33,528 nt of DNA from Frigoribacterium sp. (GCA_025408445.1 JANYIZ010000130.1:1-33528), one strand, 5' to 3'; shown: positions 1 to 7,983, counted from the stretch's first letter. The notes: a model not told the origin generated them from the letters alone. A program made the numbers and translations.

Positions 1-114
1 ATCGGGTACTACCGGGCAGATCACCTCGTCGGAGTCGTTGGCCTCGGCCTCAAGGCAGAGCTGCTGCCCTACCGACAGGAGATCGCGGCGCACGCGGCCG
101 GCGGATTGACCTAG
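1..114 (+). CDS. C-terminal tail of a probable FAD-dependent oxidoreductase (partial)
   Basis: An open frame enters at base 1 and ends at TAG 112-114, giving 37 residues. The stretch GYYRADHLVGVVGLGL followed by a short helix (LLPYRQEI) looks like the last strand and helix of the Reductase_C domain found at the end of ferredoxin/rhodocoxin-type NAD(P)H reductases, where a bulky-basic-hydrophobic strand ending in VVG.G is usual. That resemblance is from memory and the piece is short, so the family call is tentative. No flavin-binding motif lies inside the window. The next gene starts 17 bases downstream on the same strand, so the two may be co-transcribed. Confidence 0.45.
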   Translation: MGYYRADHLVGVVGLGLKAELLPYRQEIAAHAAGGLT

Positions 115-131
115 GCGAATAGGCTGGCCGC

Positions 132-950
132 ATGAGCGACACAGTCGGACCCCTAGCAATAGCTGTCGCGCAGTTCGCCCCCGGCGAGGACAAGGCGGCC
201 AATCTTGAAGCGATGCGCGATCTCGCGGCGACCGCGGCATCCCGCGGCGCGAAGCTCGTGGTGTTTCCGGAATACTCCTCTTATTTCACGCCTTCGCTCG
301 GTGCGCACTCGGTCGCGGCGGCCGAGGCGCTCGACGGCCCGTTCGTTGCGGGACTCGAGGCGATCGCGAAGGTGTTGGACATCCACATCGTGGCCGGGAT
401 GCTCGAGCGTGTCGATGTGGACAACGACCGGTCTTTCAACACTCTGGTGGCGCTCGATCCACACGGTGCCCTCGTCGCCGAGTACCGCAAAGTGCACCTG
501 TATGACGCGTTCGGCCAGAGGGAGAGCGACTGGGTCGTACCCGGGCCGATTGAGGAGCCGGAGACCTTCGAATTCGGCGACTTCAGGGTGGGATTGCAGA
601 CCTGCTACGACATCCGCTTTCCCGAGGTGACCCGTCGACTCGTTGATGCGGGAGCGGATGTGGTGGCGCTTCCTAGCGAGTGGGTGCGCGGGCCCCTCAA
701 GGAGCAGCACTGGCGCACCCTCGTGACCGCGCGCGCTATAGAGAACACCGTCTACTTCGCCGCTGCCGATCATGGTCCACCAATCGGAGCGGGCAACAGC
801 ATGATTGTGGACCCTATGGGTGTCGAACTTGCGACAATCGGCGAGGAGTCGGGTGTCGCGCTCGCGTGGATATCGACCGGCCGCATCGCGGACGTGCGCG
901 CCGTGAACCCCGCACTGGGGATACGTCGATTCGGGACTCACCCGCTATAA
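132..950 (+). CDS. Carbon-nitrogen hydrolase (nitrilase superfamily amidase)
   Basis: A 272-residue protein, the usual length for a single-domain nitrilase-superfamily amidase. The catalytic triad is visible: Glu47 in VVFPEYSS, Lys120 in EYRKVHLYD, and the nucleophile Cys158 in LQTCYDIRFPE. The CYDIRFPE signature resembles the omega-amidase/Nit2-like branch, which hydrolyses small omega-amides, but the substrate cannot be read from sequence. It is expected to be cytoplasmic; there is no signal peptide. ATG 132 fits the family N-terminus (IAVAQFAPGEDKAANL follows closely). No clear Shine-Dalgarno precedes it. A long frame on the opposite strand covers the same bases and is a codon-bias shadow. 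Confidence 0.9.
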   Translation: MSDTVGPLAIAVAQFAPGEDKAANLEAMRDLAATAASRGAKLVVFPEYSSYFTPSLGAHSVAAAEALDGPFVAGLEAIAKVLDIHIVAGMLERVDVDNDRSFNTLVALDPHGALVAEYRKVHLYDAFGQRESDWVVPGPIEEPETFEFGDFRVGLQTCYDIRFPEVTRRLVDAGADVVALPSEWVRGPLKEQHWRTLVTARAIENTVYFAAADHGPPIGAGNSMIVDPMGVELATIGEESGVALAWISTGRIADVRAVNPALGIRRFGTHPL

Positions 951-951
951 G
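946..951 (+). promoter_or_regulatory. Possible -10 box for the eight-gene operon
   Basis: TATAAG overlaps the stop codon of the upstream hydrolase and lies 56 bases before the first operon start. It is the best -10-like hexamer in this short gap. No convincing -35 was found at the usual distance, so this is a weak call. Confidence 0.25.
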
Positions 952-1006
952 CCCAAATCCGACCCTAGAGTGGAAACACTGCTGTTCTGCTCCAGGGGGA
1001 AATTTG

Positions 1007-2089
1007 ATGGTCCACCCGTATCGCGTCGTCGTGGTGGAAGACGATCCGGATGTCGCGTTTTACACGAAGACCGTACTCGAGAAGCGCGGGTGCGTCGTCA
1101 GCGTCATCGCCGACCCGCTCACTGCCCTCAGCGCGATAGGTCGGTTCGACCCCGACGTCGTCGTCACGGACATCGAGATGCCGGGAATGACTGGACTCGA
1201 TCTCATCGACCAGATCCATGCGAAGCATCCGGGCCTGCCGGTCGTCGTGATGACGGCACACGTATCAGTGGACTACGCCATTGCGGCGCTGCGTGCGCAA
1301 GCCGACGAGTTCCTGACCAAGCCTGTGCCCTCCTCGCAGCTCATGGCAGTGGTGTCACGACTTGCCGACGAATTCCGTCGAGCCCAGGCCGAAGCGCCCG
1401 CACGCGAGGTAGTTCTTGCGATTGGAGCCCATCCCGACGACGTCGAGATCGGCGTGGGAGGGATTTTGGCCGCACATCGCGCGGCCGGTGACTCCGTGAC
1501 CATCCTCACGCTCTCCCGGGGTGCTCGCGGAGGCGAAGCGCAAAACCGTCAGGACGAGTCCTTGATGGCCGCGGAACTCATCGGTGCACGCCTTTTTCTC
1601 GAGGACCTCGAAGACACCCGGATCAGCAATGCCGATCCCACGGTGGGAATCATCGAGCGGGTCGTCGCCGAGGTGAATCCGTCGATCGTCTACACGCACA
1701 GCAATCACGACCGGCACCAGGACCATCGTGCGGTGCATGATGCCACGCTGGTGGCTACGCGCGGGGTCCGCACCGTCGCGTGCTACGAAAGCCCATCGGC
1801 GACGGTTGACTTTCGTCCGAACCGATTTGTCTCCATCGATGGATTTATCGACACTAAGAATGCTCTGCTCGCATCGTTCGCCTCGCAGGCAGAGATCCGC
1901 TGGTACCTCGAGCCCGATTTCGTTCTCGCAACCGCGCGGTACTGGTCCCGCTACGGCGGCGGAGTGGCCAGCGAGCCCCTGGAGATTGTGCGGGAGTCTG
2001 CCGATATGTCGGTGTCTCGAAACGAGATCTCGGCGGCTATTCGTGAGGAAAAGCAACGTCAGGCCAGAGGGAAGGCTGCTTTCGGATGA
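1007..2089 (+). CDS. Response-regulator receiver fused to a PIG-L family deacetylase
   Basis: A 360-residue fusion. Residues 5-122 form a CheY-like receiver: acidic pocket Glu11/Asp12, phospho-acceptor Asp55 (VVTDIEMPG), Thr83 and Lys105 (LTKPV). Residues 135-330 form a PIG-L/LmbE domain, a zinc N-deacetylase fold: AHPDDVE at 141-147 and the HSNHDRHQDH motif at 231-240 supply the metal ligands and catalytic Asp. Known relatives remove acetyl groups from GlcNAc-type substrates (MshB, PIG-L). The inferred logic is that phosphorylation of the receiver gates a deacetylase. A strong ribosome site (AGGGGGA, 994-1000) precedes ATG 1007; a longer in-frame start at 680 lies inside the upstream gene and is unlikely. 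First gene of the overlapping operon; its end overlaps the next gene as ATGA. Confidence 0.88.
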   Translation: MVHPYRVVVVEDDPDVAFYTKTVLEKRGCVVSVIADPLTALSAIGRFDPDVVVTDIEMPGMTGLDLIDQIHAKHPGLPVVVMTAHVSVDYAIAALRAQADEFLTKPVPSSQLMAVVSRLADEFRRAQAEAPAREVVLAIGAHPDDVEIGVGGILAAHRAAGDSVTILTLSRGARGGEAQNRQDESLMAAELIGARLFLEDLEDTRISNADPTVGIIERVVAEVNPSIVYTHSNHDRHQDHRAVHDATLVATRGVRTVACYESPSATVDFRPNRFVSIDGFIDTKNALLASFASQAEIRWYLEPDFVLATARYWSRYGGGVASEPLEIVRESADMSVSRNEISAAIREEKQRQARGKAAFG

Positions 2090-3075
2090 TTCGTGTCCTG
2101 GTCACCGGCGCTGGAGGACCGGCGGGAGTGGCGGTCATCCGCTCCCTGCTCACGAGAGCGGATGTCGAGGTCTATGCCGCAGACATGGACGGCTGGGCGA
2201 GCGGCCTCTACCTTGTACCCGCCGAGCGCCGACGAATCGTGCCACGGGCTCTTGACCCGGAGTTCGTGAACGCTGTCATTTCCCTGTGCGGTGCCGATAG
2301 TACAAACGTGCTCTTCTCCACGGTCGATTCCGAACTACCTGCACTCGCTGCTCGACGCCTCGAGCTCGGCGCCACGGTACTCGCCGCCCCTTCTCTGGAG
2401 ACCCTCGAGGTCACACTCGACAAATTTGCGCTGTCCGAGCGGGTAGGTTCCGCTGCCCGGGTACCGACCACCCGGCTCGTGGGTGACGCAAGCCGGGCGG
2501 AGAACTGGGACTTTCCGATCATTGTCAAGCCGCGTCGTGGCGCCGGTTCGCGGGGGGTGCGAGTGGTGCACGATCGCGCTGGTCTCGATGCCCTTGGCGA
2601 CGACACCAGCCTCATCGCCCAGGAGCTGCTCCCGGGCGACGAATATTCGGTCGACGTATTGGCAAACGCTGTCGGAGACGTGATTGCGGCGGTGCCGCGC
2701 ACGCGTACCAGGGTCGACTCTGGTGTCTCCATCGCGGGCCGAACCGTGAAGAACGAGGAGCTCGAGGCAACAGCGTCGGCGGTGGCCCGTGCGGTGGGAC
2801 TGACCGGGGTGGCAAACGTGCAGTTGCGCTACGACTCCAACGGCGCGGCAGCACTCCTCGAGGTCAATCCACGATTTCCGGGTGCGATGCCGCTCACGAT
2901 AGCGGCAGGGGTCGACATGCCCTCGCTCGCGCTCGATCTCGCGCTCGGACTCCCGCTGCCCGCCCACATCGACTTCCGCGAGGTGGCGAACGTGAGATTT
3001 CTCGAGGATGTTTTTCTCGACCCGTCGGAGATCCTCTTTTCGGAGAACGCGGCGCACGATGAATCCGACGGCTGA
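2086..3075 (+). CDS. ATP-grasp family ligase, carbamoyl-phosphate-synthase-like
   Basis: A 329-residue protein with an N-terminal Rossmann-like segment (RVLVTGAGGPAG at 3-14) and an ATP-grasp domain. Visible motifs are the ATP-binding lysine and glycine loop IIVKPRRGAGSRGV (145-158), the Glu180-containing AQELLPGDEYSVD strand, and the metal-binding LLEVNPRFPG (257-266). Such proteins join a carboxylate, activated as acyl-phosphate, to an amine or thiol; the partners here are unknown. Stand-alone CarB-like ATP-grasp proteins are often found in polysaccharide or peptide-modification clusters, which suits the neighbours. ATG 2086 overlaps the upstream TGA by 4 bases, and the downstream gene overlaps by one base (TGATG), implying translational coupling. 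Confidence 0.85.
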   Translation: MIRVLVTGAGGPAGVAVIRSLLTRADVEVYAADMDGWASGLYLVPAERRRIVPRALDPEFVNAVISLCGADSTNVLFSTVDSELPALAARRLELGATVLAAPSLETLEVTLDKFALSERVGSAARVPTTRLVGDASRAENWDFPIIVKPRRGAGSRGVRVVHDRAGLDALGDDTSLIAQELLPGDEYSVDVLANAVGDVIAAVPRTRTRVDSGVSIAGRTVKNEELEATASAVARAVGLTGVANVQLRYDSNGAAALLEVNPRFPGAMPLTIAAGVDMPSLALDLALGLPLPAHIDFREVANVRFLEDVFLDPSEILFSENAAHDESDG

Positions 3076-3791
3076 TGTCTGACCCGCTCCGTGTCGACTA
3101 TCACGTTCATTCGACCTTCTCCGACGATGCAGTGAGTTCTCCCTCTGAAAACATCGCGGCTGCGCACTCGATCGGGCTTCGGGAACTTCGCCTTGTCGAC
3201 CACGTGCGCCAGTCCACGACGTGGGTGCCGGATTTCGTGGCTGCTGTCGCAGCGGAACGAGTTCCCGATGGGCTCATGATTGTGACCGGCGTCGAGGCGA
3301 AGATCCTCGACAGCACCGGCAGGCTGGACATCCCTTCCGACCTGATCATCGGAGTGCGAGGAGTGGATGCGGTACTCATCGCGGATCACCAATTCCCGGG
3401 GACCGATGGCCCCTGGTCGCCCCGCGAGGTTCGCGAGCGGATCCAGCGCGGCCTCGCCGCCTCGGATGCGATCGACTTGCTGGTCGGTGCCCTCATCGCG
3501 GCGATGGAATCCGTCTCGGCCGGGCAGCTGGCGCACTGCTTTTCAATTCTGCCGAAGGTCGGATTGAATGAAGACGATCTCACCGCGCAGCACCTCGATG
3601 CGTGGGCCTCCGCGGCAGCGCGCACGGGCACTCTGATTGAGGTAAACGAGAAATGGGCCTGCCCCGGTCCACGCGCTCTTGTAGCGGCTCGCCAGGCGGG
3701 AGCCACCATCGTGGCCTCGACGGATAGCCATATCGCCAGTGACATCGGCCGATATGAGCGAGTCGCGACGGTGCTAGAGGCCATGACATGA
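3075..3791 (+). CDS. PHP-domain metal-dependent phosphoesterase
   Basis: A 238-residue PHP-fold protein, near the size of HisK-type histidinol phosphatases. The multinuclear metal site is recognisable: His10 and His12 (DYHVHSTFSDD), Asp17, His43 (VDH), Glu74 (GVEAK), His105 (IADHQFPG), and Asp217/His219 (STDSH). The family hydrolyses phosphomonoesters, and some members act on sugar, nucleotide or phosphotyrosine substrates; bacterial capsule operons often contain a PHP phosphatase. No his genes are nearby, so a histidine-biosynthesis role is not favoured. In this operon a sugar- or polymer-linked phosphate is a reasonable but unproven substrate. No signal peptide. Both ends overlap neighbours (1 base upstream, 4 downstream). 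Confidence 0.85.
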   Translation: MSDPLRVDYHVHSTFSDDAVSSPSENIAAAHSIGLRELRLVDHVRQSTTWVPDFVAAVAAERVPDGLMIVTGVEAKILDSTGRLDIPSDLIIGVRGVDAVLIADHQFPGTDGPWSPREVRERIQRGLAASDAIDLLVGALIAAMESVSAGQLAHCFSILPKVGLNEDDLTAQHLDAWASAAARTGTLIEVNEKWACPGPRALVAARQAGATIVASTDSHIASDIGRYERVATVLEAMT

Positions 3792-5278
3792 ATTGGTTCC
3801 TCCTCGGCACTCGGGTGCTGGAGATCGTGCTTCTCGCTTTCGTGGCGACGGGTGCGATTCCCGTGGTGGTCGGTGCCTATTCGTTCCTGCTGATCCCTCT
3901 GCACGCCATCCGCAATCATTATTCCCGGGCGGCGCCCTATTTTCCTCGAGTGGCGATCGTGGTCCCCGCCTGGAACGAAGGCGCGGTGATCGCGACATCC
4001 ATCGACCGTCTCATGGCTCTCGACTACCCCCTCGATCGTCTTCGTGTTTATGTCGTCGACGACGCGAGCACAGACGATACACCGCGGGTGGTGACGGCGA
4101 AAGCGAAGCAGTATCCGGGATCCGTGTTTCACCTGCGCCGGGATAAGGGCGGCGAAGGCAAGGCGCACACACTTAATCACGGCATACGAGTCGTGCTCGA
4201 GGACGACTGGATGCAGGCGCTGCTGATCATGGACGCCGACGTCATCTACCTCCCCAATTCGCTTCGTCGGATGACACGTCATTTCGCCGATCCCCGGGTC
4301 GGCGCTGTCTCGGCATATGTTCGCGAGGGAAGCGCCGACAAGAACTACCTGACTCGCTACATCGGCCTCGAATATGTGCTGTCACAACCGGCGTCCCGTC
4401 GTGCCCACAATGTACTGGGCGCGCAGGCGTGCCTCGCCGGCGGTGCCCAGCTACACACCAGGGAGAACCTGCTCGCAATCGGCGGTCGCATCGATACGTC
4501 GTCCCTCGCCGAGGACACCATCACCACGTTCGAGACGCAACTCAGGGGCCACAGGGTTGTTTTTGAACCCCATGCGGTGGTGCTCGCGGAGGAGCCCGGC
4601 TCGATCGACGCACTCTGGAAGCAACGCCTTCGCTGGGCTCGAGGCAATGTCACGGTCACCGCGCGCTACCGGAAGGTGTGGTTTCGACCCTCCCGAACAC
4701 ACCGGCTCGGCTCGATCTCCTTTGGGCTTATCTGGTTCAGCCTCTACCTGCTCCCGATCGCCATGATCGTGTCGTCGATTGGCCTGATCGGCCTGCTCCT
4801 GATGCACAGCGACCTCGCCACAGTCGTCTTCCGAGCACTCTGGATCCTCGCTGCCTGCACCTACATTTTCATGCTCGGGCTCGGCGCTCAGCTCGACCGG
4901 CGCATCAGTCGACAGGCCTGGAGGGAGGTCCTGACATTCCCGGGCGTGATCTCGATGTTCATCATGCTGACCGCGTTCTTCCCCGGTCTCGTCGAACGCC
5001 AAATACCGGCACTGTTCGACGTGAAATTCACCCAGGCTGGCCTATTCGCCTTAACCGAGTTCATCTACACCTGGATCCCGTTCTCCATGCTGGGCGCGCT
5101 TCTGGCTCGGCGCGTGGAGAAAACCCGGATCGGTCGTTTCCTCGCTCCGGCGATGATCTACCTCGTGGGTTATGGATCGCTGCTGTGTGCGATAACGCTT
5201 GATTCCTACATCAAAGAACTTCAGCGTGCGGAGGCCAAGTGGGACAAGACGGAGAAGACCGGACGGGTCGTCCTATGA
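3788..5278 (+). CDS. Processive membrane glycosyltransferase, family 2 (IcaA/PgaC- or cellulose-synthase-like)
   Basis: A 496-residue protein. An N-terminal membrane segment (about 8-38) is followed by a GT-A domain: PAWNEG (60-65), YVVDDASTDDT (88-98), metal-binding MDADV (148-152), the TED-like AEDTI (241-245), and the QRLRW motif (279-283) typical of processive synthases. Several helices follow (about 308-340, 348-366, 385-402, 418-440, 452-470), consistent with a channel that moves the growing chain outward. The layout matches poly-N-acetylglucosamine, hyaluronan and cellulose synthases; the sugar cannot be assigned. Its clustering with a PIG-L deacetylase suggests an N-acetylated sugar product that is later deacetylated, although IcaB/PgaB deacetylases belong to a different fold and work outside the cell. 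ATGA overlaps at both ends. Confidence 0.88.
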   Translation: MNWFLLGTRVLEIVLLAFVATGAIPVVVGAYSFLLIPLHAIRNHYSRAAPYFPRVAIVVPAWNEGAVIATSIDRLMALDYPLDRLRVYVVDDASTDDTPRVVTAKAKQYPGSVFHLRRDKGGEGKAHTLNHGIRVVLEDDWMQALLIMDADVIYLPNSLRRMTRHFADPRVGAVSAYVREGSADKNYLTRYIGLEYVLSQPASRRAHNVLGAQACLAGGAQLHTRENLLAIGGRIDTSSLAEDTITTFETQLRGHRVVFEPHAVVLAEEPGSIDALWKQRLRWARGNVTVTARYRKVWFRPSRTHRLGSISFGLIWFSLYLLPIAMIVSSIGLIGLLLMHSDLATVVFRALWILAACTYIFMLGLGAQLDRRISRQAWREVLTFPGVISMFIMLTAFFPGLVERQIPALFDVKFTQAGLFALTEFIYTWIPFSMLGALLARRVEKTRIGRFLAPAMIYLVGYGSLLCAITLDSYIKELQRAEAKWDKTEKTGRVVL

Positions 5279-5451
5279 CACGCCGTGCCGAACTGCCGGA
5301 GCCGAAAGATCGTCGAAATCCTGGCGAGGAGTTCCTCGCCAGTGAAATCGATGACAATCGGCGTGCCGAGTTCTGGCTCATCCCAAAAACATTCCTGTCG
5401 CTTGCGATTGTCGCCGCGCTCATCGTTCTCCGAGAGGTTTTCAAGCTATGA
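5275..5451 (+). CDS. Small single-pass membrane protein, possible glycosyltransferase partner
   Basis: A 58-residue protein starting at the ATG that overlaps the synthase stop (ATGA) and ending in another ATGA overlap with the next receiver. The first ~35 residues are highly charged and would be cytoplasmic; residues ~37-53 (IPKTFLSLAIVAALIVL) form one hydrophobic helix near the C terminus. I recognise no family. Position directly after a processive GT2 is where IcaD/PgaD-type accessory subunits sit, but those are larger with two helices, so any parallel is positional. A longer frame starting at 5239 would run deep into the synthase; the overlap start is preferred because it repeats the operon pattern. 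Confidence 0.7.
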   Translation: MTRRAELPEPKDRRNPGEEFLASEIDDNRRAEFWLIPKTFLSLAIVAALIVLREVFKL

Positions 5452-5828
5452 ACCGGCGAGTGCAACTGGATCAGGAGGTAGCGGTACTCATCGTTGACGA
5501 CAGTGATGATCAACGTGCTCTTCTCCGCCGGTATTTCGAGCGGGAAGGGTGCATGGTGACGACAGCCCAGAATGCGGAAGAGGCGATGCTCGCATATCGC
5601 GCCGCAACGCCGGATCTCGCTGTGATCGACCTCGTGCTCCCCGGAATGACAGGCTGGGAACTCACCGACTGCCTTCGGGCCGAGTATCCGGAGTGTGTTG
5701 TCGTGATCACTTCGGTGCTCGAAATCAGCCAGTATCCGGATTCCCAGGCAAATCTGCCCAAGCCATTCACCGGTGCGCAGGTGCGCAAGGTCCTTCACGA
5801 CTACGTTCCGAAATGGAACTCGGCGTGA
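5448..5828 (+). CDS. Stand-alone response-regulator receiver (CheY-like)
   Basis: A 126-residue protein with only a receiver domain and no output domain. Residues 11-124 contain the acidic pair Asp17/Asp18 (IVDDSDD), phospho-acceptor Asp61 (AVIDLVLPGMTGW), Thr88 and Lys105 (LPKPF). It would be a phosphate sink, a relay intermediate, or an allosteric partner of another protein rather than a transcription factor. It sits between the small membrane protein and a second receiver; both junctions overlap. With the downstream kinase and the receiver-deacetylase fusion it makes three receivers for one visible kinase. The particular phosphotransfer partners cannot be read from sequence. Confidence 0.88.
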   Translation: MNRRVQLDQEVAVLIVDDSDDQRALLRRYFEREGCMVTTAQNAEEAMLAYRAATPDLAVIDLVLPGMTGWELTDCLRAEYPECVVVITSVLEISQYPDSQANLPKPFTGAQVRKVLHDYVPKWNSA

Positions 5829-6223
5829 GCACAGCGGTGGAGGCAGGACCCAAGCGGGTCGTTATCGCGGATGACGACGCGGACATCCGTGTCCTCATCG
5901 CGATCGCCGCGAGGAAGGCCGGCCTTGTTGTTGTTGCCGAGGAGTCGGATGGCGTGGCCGCGCTCGATGCCGTTCGACGTGTCCAGCCGGATCTCGCAAT
6001 TCTGGATGTCTCGATGCCGGCAATGACCGGCATCGAGGTGTGCCGGACTGTGCGCGGGGACACATCGCTCGATAGCGTGCGTTTGGTTTTGTTATCTGCC
6101 GGTGCAGACGACCGGGCCAGGGGAATTGGACTCGCCTCGGGTGCCGACCACTACCTGATCAAGCCCTTCAGCCCGAAGGCGCTCGCTGTCACTCTCGCTG
6201 AAATGATGGGGCACGCCGAATGA
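5825..6223 (+). CDS. Stand-alone response-regulator receiver (second)
   Basis: A 132-residue single-domain receiver: acidic pocket Asp16-Asp18 (IADDDAD), phospho-acceptor Asp61 (AILDVSMPAMTG), Ser91 in LLSAG, and Lys113 (LIKPFSP). The start chosen is GTG 5825, which gives the same 4-base overlap (GTGA) as the other junctions. ATG 5813, four codons upstream and in frame, is a fair alternative and would change only the N-terminal tail. There is no DNA-binding or enzymatic output domain. The stop overlaps the histidine kinase start as ATGA, so kinase and receiver are probably made together, and this receiver is the most likely direct partner of that kinase (inference from adjacency). Confidence 0.87.
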   Translation: MSTAVEAGPKRVVIADDDADIRVLIAIAARKAGLVVVAEESDGVAALDAVRRVQPDLAILDVSMPAMTGIEVCRTVRGDTSLDSVRLVLLSAGADDRARGIGLASGADHYLIKPFSPKALAVTLAEMMGHAE

Positions 6224-7983
6224 GCATTCTCGCGACCGCTTATGGGGCGGCGATGAAGCGGACCTCGACGAACTCATCGCGGCCATTACTCAAACACTTC
6301 CCCACTTTGGCCGCGTTCACAGCTTCCATCCTCGTTGCGTTTCTCTTTCGTGACGTGGTCGTCACCCACCCCCCTGCATTGCTCTGGGCTGCACTGGTAA
6401 TGGTGGGCGCCACGCTGCTCGCTTCGTACTACTCCGTCGGGACTCGCAGCACTCGGTGGTCTCTGATCGTTCCGGGGATCTCGTTGCTCTCGATCGCGCT
6501 TTTGCGCTACGGGACGGGAGGCACGACCTCGCTGTTCGCGGCGCTGATTATTCTTCCCGTGTTGTGGATCTCGGCTCAGGGCGGGCGACGCTGGGTAATC
6601 GTGGCAATTTTTGGCACATCCGCGGCCCTGATGCTGCCCTCTGTCATCGACCACCGGTGGCCGTCGGACGCCTCGGAATGGTTGCGTGGAATCGTGGCGC
6701 CGGCGATTTTCGGTCTCGCGGCAGTCGTCGTCAACGAATTATCCCGGCAGGCCAGACAACAGGTAGATGATGTGCAACGGCTGGTCAGGGAGGGCGAAAA
6801 CCTGCTGGTCGAGTCACTCTCCGCTGCGGCCCAGCTCGAGTCCAACGAGGTACAGCTGCGTGCGGCCGATCGCCTCACGCGGAGCGTGCTTGACGCGGTG
6901 ACCGAGCAGTCCGTCGTCGGTACGGACCTGACCGGGCTCATCGACGTGTGGAATCCTGGCGCTGAAGTGATGCTGGGCCTCACGCCGTTTCAGGCACAGG
7001 GCAAGCGTTATGTCTTTGATTTCCACCTGGCCGAGGAGTTGGATGCCCGCTCCCGCGAGCTCAATTATCCGCCCGGCGCCACCGTCCTGAACCCTGGCTT
7101 CTCCGCACTCGTCGAGTCAGCCAGGCTCGGTCGGGCCGAGGTGCGGGACTGGACTTACGTTCGAGACGATGGCTCGCAAATTTCCGTCTCGATCGCTGTC
7201 ACACCCCGCGTTGACGACCAGGGCGAAACCATTGGCTACATCTTTGTCGCCACCGACGTCACTCACGCTCTCGAGTCGTCCCGCCTCAAAGACGAATTCG
7301 TCGGCCTGATTTCTCATGAACTCCGTACGCCGTTGTCGTCAATTCTCGGGTACCTCGAGCTCATGAGAGATGATGACGAGGCGCCACTGTCGACAGAACA
7401 GCTTCAATACCTGGGCGTGGCGGAGCGCAATGCGCATCGCCTCCTTGGCCTCGTGGGCGACCTTCTCTTCACCGCGCAAGTCAGTTCGGGCAAGTTCCCC
7501 CTCACCATCAGCACGGTGAAGTTGGGCGAGGTGGTCTCCGCAGCGGTACTCTCGGCAGGTCCGCTGGCGCTCGGGGCCGGGGTTGAATTGCTCATCGACC
7601 TGCCCACCGCTGCCCTGTCAGTGCGTGGGGATTCGGTTCGGCTCGGGCAGGCGTGCGACAACCTCATCTCGAACGCGCTGAAATTCACCCCTCGCGGGGG
7701 TCGCGTGACGGTGGGTCTCGGGTCGCGCGGTGACTGTGCAGTGGTGACGGTTCGCGATACCGGAATAGGGATTCCCGAGTCGGAACTCGATCAGCTCTAT
7801 GCGCGGTTCTTTCGGGCTTCCACAGCGACCAGGAACGCGGTGCCCGGAGTCGGGCTCGGACTCACCATCACGAAAGCCATTGTCACGGCCCACGAGGGCG
7901 AGCTCGATGTGGAGAGCGAGGAAGGTGTCGGCACCGCATTCATCATGACCCTGCCGCTCACGGAGGCCTCGCTAGACGATTAG
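6220..7983 (+). CDS. Membrane sensor histidine kinase with PAS domain
   Basis: A 587-residue hybrid-free kinase. About six hydrophobic segments at 30-173 form a membrane sensor without a large outside loop, followed by a linker helix (174-220), a PAS domain (about 221-345, VVGTDLTGLIDVWNPGAEVM region), the dimerisation/phospho-acceptor helix with His366 (LISHELRTPLSSI), and a HATPase_c domain: N-box CDNLISNALKFTP (479-491), G1 VRDTGIGIP (511-519), G2 GVGLGLTI (543-550). Autophosphorylation at His366 and transfer to one or more of the three operon receivers is the expected role. A later in-frame ATG at 6253 is possible, but 6220 keeps the ATGA overlap. It is the last gene of the operon, and its end overlaps the opposite-strand aminotransferase. 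Confidence 0.93.
   Translation: MSILATAYGAAMKRTSTNSSRPLLKHFPTLAAFTASILVAFLFRDVVVTHPPALLWAALVMVGATLLASYYSVGTRSTRWSLIVPGISLLSIALLRYGTGGTTSLFAALIILPVLWISAQGGRRWVIVAIFGTSAALMLPSVIDHRWPSDASEWLRGIVAPAIFGLAAVVVNELSRQARQQVDDVQRLVREGENLLVESLSAAAQLESNEVQLRAADRLTRSVLDAVTEQSVVGTDLTGLIDVWNPGAEVMLGLTPFQAQGKRYVFDFHLAEELDARSRELNYPPGATVLNPGFSALVESARLGRAEVRDWTYVRDDGSQISVSIAVTPRVDDQGETIGYIFVATDVTHALESSRLKDEFVGLISHELRTPLSSILGYLELMRDDDEAPLSTEQLQYLGVAERNAHRLLGLVGDLLFTAQVSSGKFPLTISTVKLGEVVSAAVLSAGPLALGAGVELLIDLPTAALSVRGDSVRLGQACDNLISNALKFTPRGGRVTVGLGSRGDCAVVTVRDTGIGIPESELDQLYARFFRASTATRNAVPGVGLGLTITKAIVTAHEGELDVESEEGVGTAFIMTLPLTEASLDD

Noticed and set aside
153-941. Long open frame on the minus strand opposite the nitrilase-family gene
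   Set aside because: Arg/His-rich translation with no motif, fully covered by a gene with a complete catalytic triad; a product of GC-rich codon bias.
680-1006. In-frame N-terminal extension of the receiver-deacetylase fusion
   Set aside because: It overlaps the upstream gene by 270 bases and gives a low-complexity Arg-rich peptide; a strong ribosome site precedes ATG 1007.
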